From: an uncultured Alistipes sp.
GTDB lineage: Bacteria; Bacteroidota; Bacteroidia; Bacteroidales; Rikenellaceae
Reading direction: 5' to 3'
Assembly (NCBI GenBank): GCA_944322005.1
Contig: CALUNL010000001.1
Location: forward strand, 372,001-436,000
Length of the DNA stretch: 64,000 nt
Shown here: positions 8,493-17,762 of the stretch, piece by piece
Layout of the letters: each line of letters opens with the position of its first letter
Numbering within the stretch: the stretch's first letter is position 1
Translations under genes and position numbers: made by a program
Notes under the pieces: model-generated
The model's database searches: none
Seen by the model: only the letters and a program-made list of their open reading frames with translations
What the model was told of the DNA's origin: nothing

Positions 8493-9257
8493 ATGAAAGT
8501 TCTGATTATCGAAGACGAAACAGCTGCTGCACAGAACCTGTGTGCGATATTGAAGCGTGTATGCGAGGATGTGGAGGTCCTCGATGTACTGGATACGGTT
8601 GTCGACAGTATCGAGTGGTTTGGCAACCACCCTTCTCCGGATCTTGTATTCATGGATATCCATCTTTCGGACGGAGAGTCGTTCCGCATATTCGATGCGG
8701 TCACGGTTTCATCACCGATAATATTCACTACGGCGTACGACCAGTATGCACTCGAGGCGTTCAAGGTGAACAGCATAGACTATCTCCTGAAGCCTATAAA
8801 CGAACAGAGTGTTACCCGTGCCGTCGAGAAATGGCGCAGGCTGACCTCCGCGGACCGGGAGGAGTATAGTTCTCGCGTAAAGGAGATGACACACCAACGC
8901 AGAACCGAGAAGCAGGTGTTCCTAGTTAGGTTCCGGGACAAGATAATTCCGCTCGAGAGCGATGACATAGCATTCTGCTATACGAGCAATGAGCGAGTTG
9001 AGGCGTATAACTTCAGCGGAGACCACTTCCCGATAGAACACACCCTGGAGACGTTGTCGGGAATGCTGCCGGAGAAGAAATTCTTCCGCGCGAACAGGCA
9101 GTTCATCGTTTCGCGCGGTGCGATAAACGATATCTCCGTGTGGTTCGGCAGCCGGTTGAAGCTTAATCTGAAAACTGAAACGCCGGAGAAGATTATAATA
9201 TCGAAAGCCAGAGTGCCCGAATTCAAGGCATGGCTTACGGATTCGACTGCCGATTGA
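8493..9257 (+). CDS. LytTR-family response regulator
   Basis: This cytoplasmic response regulator of 254 residues has a receiver domain (residues 1-120; acidic pocket Glu7-Asp8, phosphoacceptor Asp55, Lys105 in LLKPI) and a C-terminal LytTR DNA-binding domain (about 145-248). It forms a two-component system with the kinase directly upstream, with 2 bases between the genes. LytTR regulators bind pairs of short direct repeats near their target promoters. Targets are not known; the outer-membrane protein gene downstream has its own promoter and is a candidate only by position. Confidence 0.94.
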   Translation: MKVLIIEDETAAAQNLCAILKRVCEDVEVLDVLDTVVDSIEWFGNHPSPDLVFMDIHLSDGESFRIFDAVTVSSPIIFTTAYDQYALEAFKVNSIDYLLKPINEQSVTRAVEKWRRLTSADREEYSSRVKEMTHQRRTEKQVFLVRFRDKIIPLESDDIAFCYTSNERVEAYNFSGDHFPIEHTLETLSGMLPEKKFFRANRQFIVSRGAINDISVWFGSRLKLNLKTETPEKIIISKARVPEFKAWLTDSTAD

Positions 9258-9301
9258 TGTCGGTTCACCCCCGATTTTAGTCGTTTCGCGGTACTATAAG
9301 G

Positions 9302-9331
9302 TTGCCATTAATTCTTATATTGCTAAATTTG
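9302..9331 (+). promoter_or_regulatory. Promoter of the outer-membrane beta-barrel gene
   Basis: TTG (9302-9304), a 19-base spacer and TAAATTTG (9324-9331) fit the Bacteroidota consensus, 58 bases before the ATG. This separates the gene from the LytTR operon transcriptionally. Confidence 0.7.
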
Positions 9332-9389
9332 TCTGCCAAAAGAAACCACCTGCAACCAAGCAGAAACCGAAAGAGTAGCATATTGTAAA

Positions 9390-12300
9390 ATGAGAAAGAT
9401 TTTGTTTTTCCTCCTGCTGGTCTCACTGTCTGCGACCGTATTCGCACAAGAGAGGGGAAAAGTGACGTTTATGCTCCGTGATGCCGATACCAAAGAGGGC
9501 GTCATGGGTGCGGTCATCGAGTTGTATCCGACTTCCAATCCGGACAAAAAGAGATATTATACGTCCGGAGCCGAAGGTAAGGTTGAGATTTCGGGACTTT
9601 CATACGGCTCATACACCATGATAGCGACGTTTCTCGGCTATGAGGACATGAAGCGCGAGTTCAAGGTATCTGCTCCCCTGCTCAATCTGGGAAGACTGAC
9701 AATAAAGGAAAATGCGACCAAGATCGAGACCGTTGTCAAGGCAGTCAAGTCTTTGCGTACATCGCAGAACGGCGATACATTGAGTTACAATGCCGGTGCC
9801 TTCAAGGTTACTAACGATGCCGATGTGGAAGGATTGCTCAAGAAAATGCCGGGAATAACCATCACCAATGGCGAGGTAGAGGCTCAGGGTGAAACGGTTC
9901 AGAAGATATTTGTCGACGGCAAGGAGTTCTTCGGCGAAGATGTAAATACGGCCATTAAATCATTGCCGGCGGAGGCTGTGGACCGTATCGAGGTATTCAA
10001 TAAGTTGAGTGATGAGGCGGAGTTTTCCGGAGTGGATGACGGAGAAGGATACAAAGCCATAAATATCGTCACCAAGGAGGGCATGCGAAAGGGCCAGTTC
10101 GGACAGATGTATGCCGGGTATGGATACCAGCCGCAAACCGATGAAGTAACGTCACACCATAAATATACGGCCGGAGGAAATGTCAACTTCTTCAATAATG
10201 ACAGCCGCATATCGGTAATAGGACTGTTCAACAACATAAACCAGCAGAATTTCTCATTCGAGGACATACTCGGCGTTACGGGAAACACCAACAACAACCG
10301 TCGTGGCGTCGGCGAATATATGGTAAGACCGCAGGACGGTGTGGCGCTGGTCAATTCGATAGGTCTCAACTATTCCGATACGTGGGGCAAGCGGGACAAC
10401 GTGAAGTTCCAGGGAAGCTATTTCTTCAACAACACCTCGACCGACAACATCTCGACCGACGATACGTGGTATGAGGATCCGTCGCCGATAGATACGCTCC
10501 ATACGGAAGGCCGTTCACACATAGTGAACAACAACCACCGCCTCAATGCGCGTCTGGATTGGAGGATATCCCGTACACAGTCGCTCATGTCGAGAACTTC
10601 CGTTAGGTATCAGGGTTACAATCCTGAGAAGAGTACTATCGGATACCAGTATGGAGAGAGCGGACTCCTGTATCAAAATGACTACAACAAGAACAATTAT
10701 TACGGAGTGAACATTACGGAATTCCTGCAATACAGATTGAAACTCGGAAAACCGGGACGTACCATATCGATAGACGGCCGTTTCAGATACAGCAACAACA
10801 GCACCAAGAAGCATACCTCTTCCAATGATGCCACGGCTATTCCGACCACCTCTCCGGACTATCCTTCGCTTGTAAACGACTACATTTATTCCGGGGCTTG
10901 GCAACAACTTGGGGATATTGCGTCCATATATTCGCCTATATATCAGTATATCCACTCGCCTTCGGAGACATATAGCGTAAGAGGAAGCCTGAATTACAAC
11001 GAACCGATAGCCAAAAACACGACATTGAACTTCCAATACCGTTTCTCATATGAGGACCAGGCGAAGTACCAGCATACATGGGATACGGACAGCAATTATC
11101 AGAACGGAGTTGAAAATGCACTTATGACGAACTCCACGCGGAGCGGCTACTGGACTCATCGCATAGGTCCAGGTTTCCGTTACTCCGTAAACAAGAATAC
11201 GATCGTTGCAAACGTATATTATCAGCGCTCGAGCCTTGACGGGGCGATAAACGGTACACAGTCGGATGTCATACGCAAGACTTATGACAATGTGCTCTAT
11301 TTTGCCATGTTGAATTATGCGTTCAATTCGGAAAACACCATACGCCTGTATTTCCGTTCGTATACTTCGAGCCCTAAGGTGACACAGCTTCAGAACATAT
11401 TCGATGTATCTACCCCGCAGTATCTCAGCATTGGCAACAGCAACCTGAATCCTTCGTTCACGCACCGTGTGAACCTGCACTACATAAATTCCAATGTGGA
11501 GAAGGGACGTACATTTATGTGGATGGGTATGGCGCGGTATCAGCAGAACTACATATCATCCTCGACCTGGTACAACCGTGACGGTTTCGAACTGCCTGAC
11601 GAGATAGACGGAATGGTATTTCCGAAAAAGGATGACGGTACGTCCTATTCGCCGCAGAGAATCACCTCCTACGAGAACATGGACGGTTACTGGAACTTGC
11701 GTACGCATGTCAGTCTGGGTCTGCCGCTCTCGTTCATGAAGTGCAACCTCAATCTTATGGCCGGTGTGCAGTATACGGTCGTACCTGCTGCAATATATTC
11801 GTCGCTTGAGGATATGGTGCGCCACAACTACACGAAGAACTATGCCAACAATATTGGATACGACTTCTCGGTTACCCTCGGCAGCAACATATCGGAGAAC
11901 ATAGATTTCACCTTCTCGTGGAACGGAACGTTCAACCAGGCATGGAATACTGCCGCAGGCAATGTGAAGAACAATTATTTCGAGCATACGGCAACCGGCA
12001 CCCTGAAATATATCTTCTGGAAGGGATTTACGCTTACGGCTAGTTGTTCGTACGTGCAGTACATAGGTTTTACGAACAAGTATGACGAGAACTACCTGTT
12101 GTGCAACGTCTATCTCGGCAAGAAGCTCTTCCGCAACCAGCGCGGCGAGATACAGGTCGGTGTTAACGATATCGCAAACCAGAATACGGCATTTACGCGC
12201 AATACAGGTTCGGGATATACGCAGAACCTTACCAACAGCGTTATCGGCCGTTATTTCAGCGTACAGTTCATCTATAACCTGCGCCATTTCGGCAAGCGCG

Positions 12301-12401
12301 GCTCCAAAAACATGAAGGACTACGACTACAAGGAGTCGAAGAACAGCAATGTCGGAATGAGCAGCGGAGCCGGAGGCAACCGTTTCGGTCCACGCAGGTA
12401 G
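9390..12401 (+). CDS. Outer-membrane beta-barrel protein with carboxypeptidase-regulatory and plug domains
   Basis: This 1003-residue protein has a signal peptide (MRKILFFLLLVSLSATVFAQ), a carboxypeptidase-regulatory-like beta domain (about 25-115), a plug-like domain (about 135-235, with DVEGLLKKMPGI and VDGKEFFGED) and a long C-terminal barrel of the Bacteroidota OMP_b-brl_3 type. It is TonB-receptor-like, but there is no SusD partner, so polysaccharide uptake cannot be claimed. The C-terminal tail after the barrel is basic and Gly/Ser/Asn-rich and may be surface exposed. It is a single gene with its own promoter and a terminator. Confidence 0.9.
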   Translation: MRKILFFLLLVSLSATVFAQERGKVTFMLRDADTKEGVMGAVIELYPTSNPDKKRYYTSGAEGKVEISGLSYGSYTMIATFLGYEDMKREFKVSAPLLNLGRLTIKENATKIETVVKAVKSLRTSQNGDTLSYNAGAFKVTNDADVEGLLKKMPGITITNGEVEAQGETVQKIFVDGKEFFGEDVNTAIKSLPAEAVDRIEVFNKLSDEAEFSGVDDGEGYKAINIVTKEGMRKGQFGQMYAGYGYQPQTDEVTSHHKYTAGGNVNFFNNDSRISVIGLFNNINQQNFSFEDILGVTGNTNNNRRGVGEYMVRPQDGVALVNSIGLNYSDTWGKRDNVKFQGSYFFNNTSTDNISTDDTWYEDPSPIDTLHTEGRSHIVNNNHRLNARLDWRISRTQSLMSRTSVRYQGYNPEKSTIGYQYGESGLLYQNDYNKNNYYGVNITEFLQYRLKLGKPGRTISIDGRFRYSNNSTKKHTSSNDATAIPTTSPDYPSLVNDYIYSGAWQQLGDIASIYSPIYQYIHSPSETYSVRGSLNYNEPIAKNTTLNFQYRFSYEDQAKYQHTWDTDSNYQNGVENALMTNSTRSGYWTHRIGPGFRYSVNKNTIVANVYYQRSSLDGAINGTQSDVIRKTYDNVLYFAMLNYAFNSENTIRLYFRSYTSSPKVTQLQNIFDVSTPQYLSIGNSNLNPSFTHRVNLHYINSNVEKGRTFMWMGMARYQQNYISSSTWYNRDGFELPDEIDGMVFPKKDDGTSYSPQRITSYENMDGYWNLRTHVSLGLPLSFMKCNLNLMAGVQYTVVPAAIYSSLEDMVRHNYTKNYANNIGYDFSVTLGSNISENIDFTFSWNGTFNQAWNTAAGNVKNNYFEHTATGTLKYIFWKGFTLTASCSYVQYIGFTNKYDENYLLCNVYLGKKLFRNQRGEIQVGVNDIANQNTAFTRNTGSGYTQNLTNSVIGRYFSVQFIYNLRHFGKRGSKNMKDYDYKESKNSNVGMSSGAGGNRFGPRR

Positions 12402-12452
12402 TGAGATGTGAACGGGACGCGGGCTGATCGGTATTTGCAGCTTTGCCTTATG

Positions 12453-12507
12453 AAACGTAGACGTGGATTTCCAATAGGGAGTCCACGTCTGCGTTTTACT
12501 TTTTTTC
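12453..12507 (+). terminator. Terminator between the beta-barrel gene and the radical SAM gene
   Basis: A ~15-bp stem (AAACGTAGACGTGGA from 12453 with TCCACGTCTGCGTTT from 12482) is followed by a T-rich stretch on the plus strand. It lies between two convergent genes and may partly serve both. Confidence 0.8.
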
Positions 12508-12522
12508 GGATTCTACGCCACC

Positions 12523-13605
12523 CTATTTCCGGCCGTAAAGGCGCAGGTAGGCGCAGTCGGCCATCCTCCCCTCGCTGTCGCGCAGGTGCATGCCTCCGCC
12601 GCGGCAGTAGCGGAACATGCCGCATTGCGCACACTCATCCTTGTGCATCCACTCTCGGTTGCGGAAAGGCTCGAAGCGGTTTTGCCATACATCCCAGAAA
12701 TCGTCCCTGTAGATATTGCCCTGATTGTAGTCGGAGCGGATGCTCGTGCAACCTGAAATAGCTCCGTCAATGCGTATCGAAGCGGTATCTATGCCTGCAT
12801 GGCACTCGTAGAACGATGGACGGGCCTCGGCCTCGTAACCGCCAAGGAAGCCCTCACATCCGTAACTGATGGCGATACGTCCCTCCTTGCGCGTGCGGCA
12901 AATGAAATCAATCAGAGATGTGAAGTCTTCATCGGAGAGGCGCAATGTCCCATCGGTGGCGGCTCTTCCGGACGGGAATATGGTGAATATGCGCCAACGT
13001 TTCAATCCCAGCGATATGAGAAACTCCCTGAACTCTTCGAGTTGCGGCATCAGTGCAGGCGTGGCGCATGTAACGACGTCGAATGCGAGCGTAGGTTCCG
13101 CAGTAGCCATGCGTATGGCCTCGACGGCCCGCTGGAAACTATCGGGATTGCGTCGTATGTACGTATGCTGCGGTTCGAACCCGTCGAGGGATATCGTCAT
13201 GCCGTGTATGCCGGATGCAAGCAGCGAGTCGAAGCGGCGCCGTGTCAGCGCCATTCCGTTGGTGACCATCCCCCATGCATATTCACGGCGGTAGAGTCCG
13301 AGTCCGATTTTTTCTATGTCGTCGCGCACCAGCACCTCGCCGCCAGAAAGGGTGACGAACACGTTGTGCGGGTTCACGTGCGGGGTTATCTGATTGTCGA
13401 GGACGCGAAAAAAATCCTCTGCGGGCATGTCCCTGTATGAAGGGCTGCTCGTGCAGTCGCTTCCGCAGTGGCGGCAGGCGAGGTTGCACCGGAGCGTGCA
13501 CTCCCAGAAGAGCGACCGGAGCCGATGCTTCTCTACCCTGTCGTTCTGCCGTTTCCGCTCAATCTCCAGTGCCAGCCGCTTGCGCAGAGATAAAGATTTT
13601 GCCAT
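12523..13605 (-). CDS. Radical SAM/SPASM enzyme of an rSAM/lipoprotein system
   Basis: This 360-residue radical SAM protein carries the iron-sulfur motif CNLACRHC (Cys40, Cys44, Cys47), a GGE motif (LSGGEV) and a C-terminal SPASM-like cysteine cluster (CHAG, CTS, CAQCGMFRYC) for auxiliary clusters. The SPASM part indicates a peptide- or protein-modifying enzyme. From memory it matches the subfamily modelled as the rSAM/lipoprotein-system enzyme in Bacteroidota (TIGR04133 type), whose modification is unknown. The gene starts 12 bases after a small lipoprotein gene that fits the expected partner. The substrate is not established; that it is the lipoprotein is inference. Confidence 0.88.
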   Translation of the reverse strand: MAKSLSLRKRLALEIERKRQNDRVEKHRLRSLFWECTLRCNLACRHCGSDCTSSPSYRDMPAEDFFRVLDNQITPHVNPHNVFVTLSGGEVLVRDDIEKIGLGLYRREYAWGMVTNGMALTRRRFDSLLASGIHGMTISLDGFEPQHTYIRRNPDSFQRAVEAIRMATAEPTLAFDVVTCATPALMPQLEEFREFLISLGLKRWRIFTIFPSGRAATDGTLRLSDEDFTSLIDFICRTRKEGRIAISYGCEGFLGGYEAEARPSFYECHAGIDTASIRIDGAISGCTSIRSDYNQGNIYRDDFWDVWQNRFEPFRNREWMHKDECAQCGMFRYCRGGGMHLRDSEGRMADCAYLRLYGRK

Positions 13606-13617
13606 GCCGACCGCTGT

Positions 13618-14079
13618 TTATTCGGATGACTTGTCGAGCACGATGTCGCCGGCATCAACGCTGTAGCTGTTGATCCAGGTGCCGGAATCGACCATGTCCT
13701 TCTCGGTGACATTCACGTCAATCTCCTTTCCGGCAAACAAGCCTCCGTTTTCGAGTCCGTCGACATCCTCAACCTTTACAGTTACGGTGAGTGGCGGGTT
13801 GTCTTGCCCGAATGCTTCGGCGTTCAGTACGAGCGTCCCCTCGGAGTCGGAATAGGCCTCGTTCGGGCCGAAACTGACGTCGGCATTCTTGCTTGACGAG
13901 TATCTGACCGCCTCGACCTTTATACCCTCTATCGGACGGTCCGAAGTGTCGGTTACCCTTGCCTTTATGGAGAATTTGGTCATAGGACAACCGTATTCGA
14001 CTGGATTTTCCGCTTCGTTACATGCTGTCGTGCCGAATCCTAGCAGGAGCAGCAGCAGTTTCATAATTTTCTCTTTCAT
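13618..14079 (-). CDS. Small lipoprotein partner of the radical SAM enzyme
   Basis: This 153-residue exported protein has a hydrophobic N-terminus ending in TTAC (Cys20), a relaxed lipobox consistent with Bacteroidota lipoproteins. The mature part begins NEAENPVEYGCPM and contains a carboxypeptidase-regulatory/Ig-like beta domain (ARVTDTSDRPIEGIKV, then DSEGTLVLNAEAF). The VEYG.P..F..K arrangement is what I recall for the lipoprotein family paired with this enzyme (TIGR04134 type). An internal ATG at 14064 is an alternative start. It is the first gene of the pair, with a consensus promoter at 14107-14137. Function unknown. Confidence 0.82.
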   Translation of the reverse strand: MKEKIMKLLLLLLGFGTTACNEAENPVEYGCPMTKFSIKARVTDTSDRPIEGIKVEAVRYSSSKNADVSFGPNEAYSDSEGTLVLNAEAFGQDNPPLTVTVKVEDVDGLENGGLFAGKEIDVNVTEKDMVDSGTWINSYSVDAGDIVLDKSSE

Positions 14080-14106
14080 GGCGGGAGGGGATATGGTTGT
14101 TTACTA

Positions 14107-14137
14107 CAAATATAGCGAATTTTATCGTGATTCGCAA
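14107..14137 (-). promoter_or_regulatory. Promoter of the lipoprotein/radical SAM operon
   Basis: On the minus strand TTG (14135-14137), a 20-base spacer and TATATTTG (14107-14114) match the consensus, 27 bases before the lipoprotein ATG. The pair is therefore an independent transcription unit. Confidence 0.8.
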
Positions 14138-14191
14138 TATATCGGATGAAAATACTGCAGATGCTGGCCTGAATGCCAGGGCGGTAACGTG

Positions 14192-14236
14192 AAAAACCCC
14201 GTATCGCAACCTTTGGGGTGTATGCGATACGGGGTT
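14192..14236 (-). terminator. Terminator of the export operon
   Basis: A perfect 14-bp stem (AACCCCGTATCGCA at 14195-14208 with TGCGATACGGGGTT at 14223-14236) is followed on the minus strand by a T run, just past the stop of the last permease gene. Confidence 0.88.
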
Positions 14237-14271
14237 GTCGTCGGGCGGAACCGTCTGCCACCGCAGACGTG

Positions 14272-15570
14272 TCATTGGGCACGTTTGGCCTTCGGCTTCT
14301 GAATTTTCAGGCTTTTACCAAGCTTCCCGAGTTTGTCCATGCCCTTCTGCAGTCTTGCCTTTGTTCGGTTCGCGTACTCCTTGTTGAGTACAAGATGCAT
14401 CCCAATGATGGAGAGTCCGCCGTATATAAATACCAGTTGCCACAGATTGGCAATTTGCGGGGCTACCTCATCGAACGTTGCACCCATGGTCTGCACGCGG
14501 ATGTATGCCTCCACGGCCGGACTGCTCGGAAGTATGCGTCCGAGCATATACATCCATTCCGGGAACGCCTCCTTCGGAAGCGATGCGCCGCTGAGCAGTA
14601 TTACCGGTATGGATGTCCACAGAAGCCACAGCAGGGAATTTTCCCTGTGCTTGAACAGCGTCGATACTGCAATGCCGAGGAATATGCAGGCCAGCAGGTA
14701 CGGTATAATTACGGCCATACAGTCTATAAGTCGTCCGTTTGTCGGATAGTTGAAGAGCCTGTAGTGAACGGTCAGGACATAAACCGACGTGACGAGGTAT
14801 ATGGATATGTAGGCAAGAGCCTTGCCTGCTACCGTCGGGATTGTCGACAGCCTGTCGCGCCCGGCCGGCACGAGCCTCTTGTAGAGGTTGTATTCGCGCC
14901 ATGTCCCGCCTATCATGCCGATGCCTATAAGTGCGGTCTGCTGGAAAATTACCATGATAATTGCCGGCATGATGAAAGTACCGTATCCGAGATACGGGTT
15001 GAAGAGGTTGTGTGACTGGTAGATTACCGGCTGTATGGCTGCTTTGGCCTGTGGCGCATTGACTCCGCTGGCGACGAGCCGCTGGAATTCGACCATTGCT
15101 CCGGCCGTCGATATGGAGGCCACGATATCCTGGAATACCTGTCTGTACACGAGGAAATAGCTGGCGTCGCAGTATATCGACACATTGGCCTGTGTGCCTC
15201 CTATCAGGTCCTTTTCGTAGCTTTCGGGTATGTATACCACTCCGTAGATCTTGTGGTCGAAAAATAGTCTCTTGGCCTCTTCCATGTCAGAAGCCTCGTA
15301 TGCCACGTAGGCATTCGGTCCGGAGCCGAACGACTCGACGAGCATCCGGCTCGAACTTGTCTTGCTGTTGTCTATGACGGCTATGGGTACGTTGCGCAGC
15401 ACTTCGTTGCCGTATCCCAGAGAGTATAGAGTAGAATATATGAATATGGCGAATATTATAACGAGCATGACTCCGGGGTCGGAAAATATCTCCCGATACT
15501 CGTTGCGCATGACCGAAACGATTTCGCGCCAATATAGCGATATGTATTTTCCTATCTTTTTCATAGTCAT
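14272..15570 (-). CDS. ABC-2-type transporter permease (second)
   Basis: This 432-residue inner-membrane protein has the layout of ABC-2 permeases of the YhhJ/YbhS type: one N-terminal membrane helix (about 33-52), a large extracytoplasmic domain (about 55-200), then five or six helices. It shares its architecture with the gene just upstream, and the two presumably form a heterodimer. Its ATG overlaps the upstream stop by 3 bases, which implies translational coupling; an ATG two codons later is possible. The C-terminus is strongly basic (KARLQKGMDKLGKLGKSLK). No ATPase is encoded in the operon. Confidence 0.88.
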   Translation of the reverse strand: MTMKKIGKYISLYWREIVSVMRNEYREIFSDPGVMLVIIFAIFIYSTLYSLGYGNEVLRNVPIAVIDNSKTSSSRMLVESFGSGPNAYVAYEASDMEEAKRLFFDHKIYGVVYIPESYEKDLIGGTQANVSIYCDASYFLVYRQVFQDIVASISTAGAMVEFQRLVASGVNAPQAKAAIQPVIYQSHNLFNPYLGYGTFIMPAIIMVIFQQTALIGIGMIGGTWREYNLYKRLVPAGRDRLSTIPTVAGKALAYISIYLVTSVYVLTVHYRLFNYPTNGRLIDCMAVIIPYLLACIFLGIAVSTLFKHRENSLLWLLWTSIPVILLSGASLPKEAFPEWMYMLGRILPSSPAVEAYIRVQTMGATFDEVAPQIANLWQLVFIYGGLSIIGMHLVLNKEYANRTKARLQKGMDKLGKLGKSLKIQKPKAKRAQ

Positions 15571-16745
15571 GATTTACCCCAGTATTTCTTATATGTGCAC
15601 TCTCTCTTGAGCCTGTTTATCATGAGTATGGCCGGTATGCAGAAGAGCATCATGTATGCCATGTCCGGCAGAGACTCCCCTACCGGAGCCCCCCGCATGG
15701 CCTGGTCCACGAATATCTTCATGTAGTAGGTGAACGGAAACAGATGGGAGAACCATTGCAGCGGTGCCGACATCGCCATTGTCGGGAACGTCAGTCCCGA
15801 GAATGTGAATGCAAGCACCGAATATCCGCCTCCGAACGACAGGGCCAGTCGCATATTGTCGGTCAGCGCCAGAACGAATATACCTATGCACTGATAGCTT
15901 ATTATGAATATGAGCGTAGAAAGAGCTATCACTATCGCACTGCCGTTGAGTGGCGCACCCACAATGTTGAATATTATTACATACATCGCAACCGCAATGA
16001 TAAGCATCACGGATGTGATCGGAATCATTTTTCCCGAAAGGGCTGCAAGCATCGAACCGTTACCCGTGTCGAGCCACTCTTTGGCAGTCGAGTTTTTCAG
16101 TTCGGTGCCCATTGCATATACCGATGACAGCACGGTGAATATCATGAGCATCATTGCCATGAAGCACGGTGCGACATAGTATCCGTAATTTACGTACGGG
16201 TTGAACAGCACATGGGTCGAGAAGCGTATAGGCATGGCCAGCGCCATTGCCTGTGCGGCATTCATCCCTTTGGCCTGCAGCATCTGCAGCTCGACTCCGA
16301 TTGTGAATGTCGTGACGGCCGTCTGGACATCCTTTGCCAACAGGGAGTTGACCGATATATTCGCGCCGGAGTTGTAGAACTCCACATTGGCCTGTCCGCC
16401 TCCGAGTATCCTCTTCTCGAAATCCTCCGGAATCTGCAGAATCGCATATATACGGCCCTCGCGCATCATCCGTATGCCCTCTTCCATGTCCTGAATCTCG
16501 AATGCCACGAGGGCGGCCGGTGTCTGGTCAACCATCGACGTCACCTTGCGCGATAGGTCGGAGTGGTCCTCGTCCAGCACCGCTATGGGCAGATTCTGGG
16601 CTACGCCCTTCTGGAAAAAGGCCGCGAAGAACAGAAACGCGATCAAGGGCAGTATTATGAGCGTGGCGATGTAGGTCTTGCTGCTCCTTATTCTGCCTAT
16701 CTCCCGTTTGAATGTCGCATATGTACCTTTTATGAAATTTCGCAT
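15567..16745 (-). CDS. ABC-2-type transporter permease (first)
   Basis: This 392-residue inner-membrane protein is related in layout to the following gene: an N-terminal helix (about 25-42), an extracytoplasmic domain (about 45-190) with VAFEIQDMEEGIRMMREGRIYAIL-type content, then a block of membrane helices to residue about 370. It belongs to the ABC-2 membrane transporter family that works with HlyD-type adaptors and a TolC channel. The ATG at 16745 was chosen because AGAAG precedes it and it falls just after the adaptor stop; an in-frame start at 16775 would overlap that gene. The cargo is unknown. Confidence 0.87.
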   Translation of the reverse strand: MRNFIKGTYATFKREIGRIRSSKTYIATLIILPLIAFLFFAAFFQKGVAQNLPIAVLDEDHSDLSRKVTSMVDQTPAALVAFEIQDMEEGIRMMREGRIYAILQIPEDFEKRILGGGQANVEFYNSGANISVNSLLAKDVQTAVTTFTIGVELQMLQAKGMNAAQAMALAMPIRFSTHVLFNPYVNYGYYVAPCFMAMMLMIFTVLSSVYAMGTELKNSTAKEWLDTGNGSMLAALSGKMIPITSVMLIIAVAMYVIIFNIVGAPLNGSAIVIALSTLIFIISYQCIGIFVLALTDNMRLALSFGGGYSVLAFTFSGLTFPTMAMSAPLQWFSHLFPFTYYMKIFVDQAMRGAPVGESLPDMAYMMLFCIPAILMINRLKRECTYKKYWGKS

Positions 16746-16752
16746 TGCACTT

Positions 16753-17748
16753 CTATGCTTGGTCTTCCATTTCACTCCAGTTCACGATTACGCTCATACC
16801 CGGACGCAGGTCTTCGATGCCGACGGTCGGCTTCATCTTAACCGCGAACGTACGGATGTCGAATCCGCCGCGGGTGCGGGTCGCATTCCACGTAGCGAAA
16901 TCGGCCTGCACGGCTATATATGTCACTACGAGCTCTACATCCTTGTCGAGGGCCGGCACATATGCCTTGACCTTCTTGCCCACGGTTATGTTCGGAAGCA
17001 TCGTCTCCTTGACGTTGAACGTCACCCACATGTCGCTGAGGTCAAGAATGGTTATTACCGGATACCCGCTTCCAACCAGTTCGCCGGCCTCGGATATAAC
17101 CGTCGATACCTCTCCGGTGACGGGTGAATATACCATGGCATCGCTTATGTATGCCTCAACTTCGTTGACTGCACCCTGCGCCTGCCTTACCTGTGCGGCT
17201 GCTGCGGCCTTGTCCTCCTTGCTGGCTCCGTCAACGGCAAGTTCGTACTGCGAGTGCGCTGCGCTCTCGGTGGCCACCATGGCATCGTAGTTGGCCTTGG
17301 CTTCGTCGAGTTTCTGTGCAGGGACTACCCCGTCGCGGTACAGGTTCTGTACGCGTTCATATGTCTTTGCCGCAAGCTCCTTGCCGGCCTGCGCCTTCTG
17401 CCACAGGTTGAGAGCCGCCTCTATCTGCTGCGAGCGTGCACCGGCCAAAGCCTTATCGTCTATGGCTTTGGCTGCGCTTCTGACTGCTTCGGCCTGCTGG
17501 AGTTTGGCGTTGAGTTCCGGTGTGGAGAGCACATACAGAAGCTGTCCCTTCTCCACCTTGTCTCCCTGGCGTACCTTGAGCGCATCGATACGTCCCGGAA
17601 TCTTCGATGATGCCTTGTATGACGTACATTCGACGGTTCCCTGGATAAGTACCGGCTCGCTCTTTACCATGTGCCATCCGACGAGTACTACGGCTGTAAC
17701 TATAAGTACTATGGCTATCAATATAGCCAGAATGTTTACCTTTTTCAT
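16753..17748 (-). CDS. HlyD-family membrane fusion (adaptor) protein
   Basis: This periplasmic adaptor bridges an inner-membrane pump to an outer-membrane channel. The 331 residues have one N-terminal membrane anchor (about 6-27), a first half-lipoyl segment (ASSKIPGRIDALKVRQGDKVEKGQLL), a long alpha-helical hairpin (about 75-190), the second half-lipoyl part (AMVYSPVTGEVSTVISEAGELV) and a beta-barrel domain. The lack of a lipobox puts it with the EmrA/YbhG/HlyD group. It lies between the TolC gene (14 bases upstream) and the two permease genes. Confidence 0.92.
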   Translation of the reverse strand: MKKVNILAILIAIVLIVTAVVLVGWHMVKSEPVLIQGTVECTSYKASSKIPGRIDALKVRQGDKVEKGQLLYVLSTPELNAKLQQAEAVRSAAKAIDDKALAGARSQQIEAALNLWQKAQAGKELAAKTYERVQNLYRDGVVPAQKLDEAKANYDAMVATESAAHSQYELAVDGASKEDKAAAAAQVRQAQGAVNEVEAYISDAMVYSPVTGEVSTVISEAGELVGSGYPVITILDLSDMWVTFNVKETMLPNITVGKKVKAYVPALDKDVELVVTYIAVQADFATWNATRTRGGFDIRTFAVKMKPTVGIEDLRPGMSVIVNWSEMEDQA

Positions 17749-17762
17749 ATCTTCTTTTTGCG

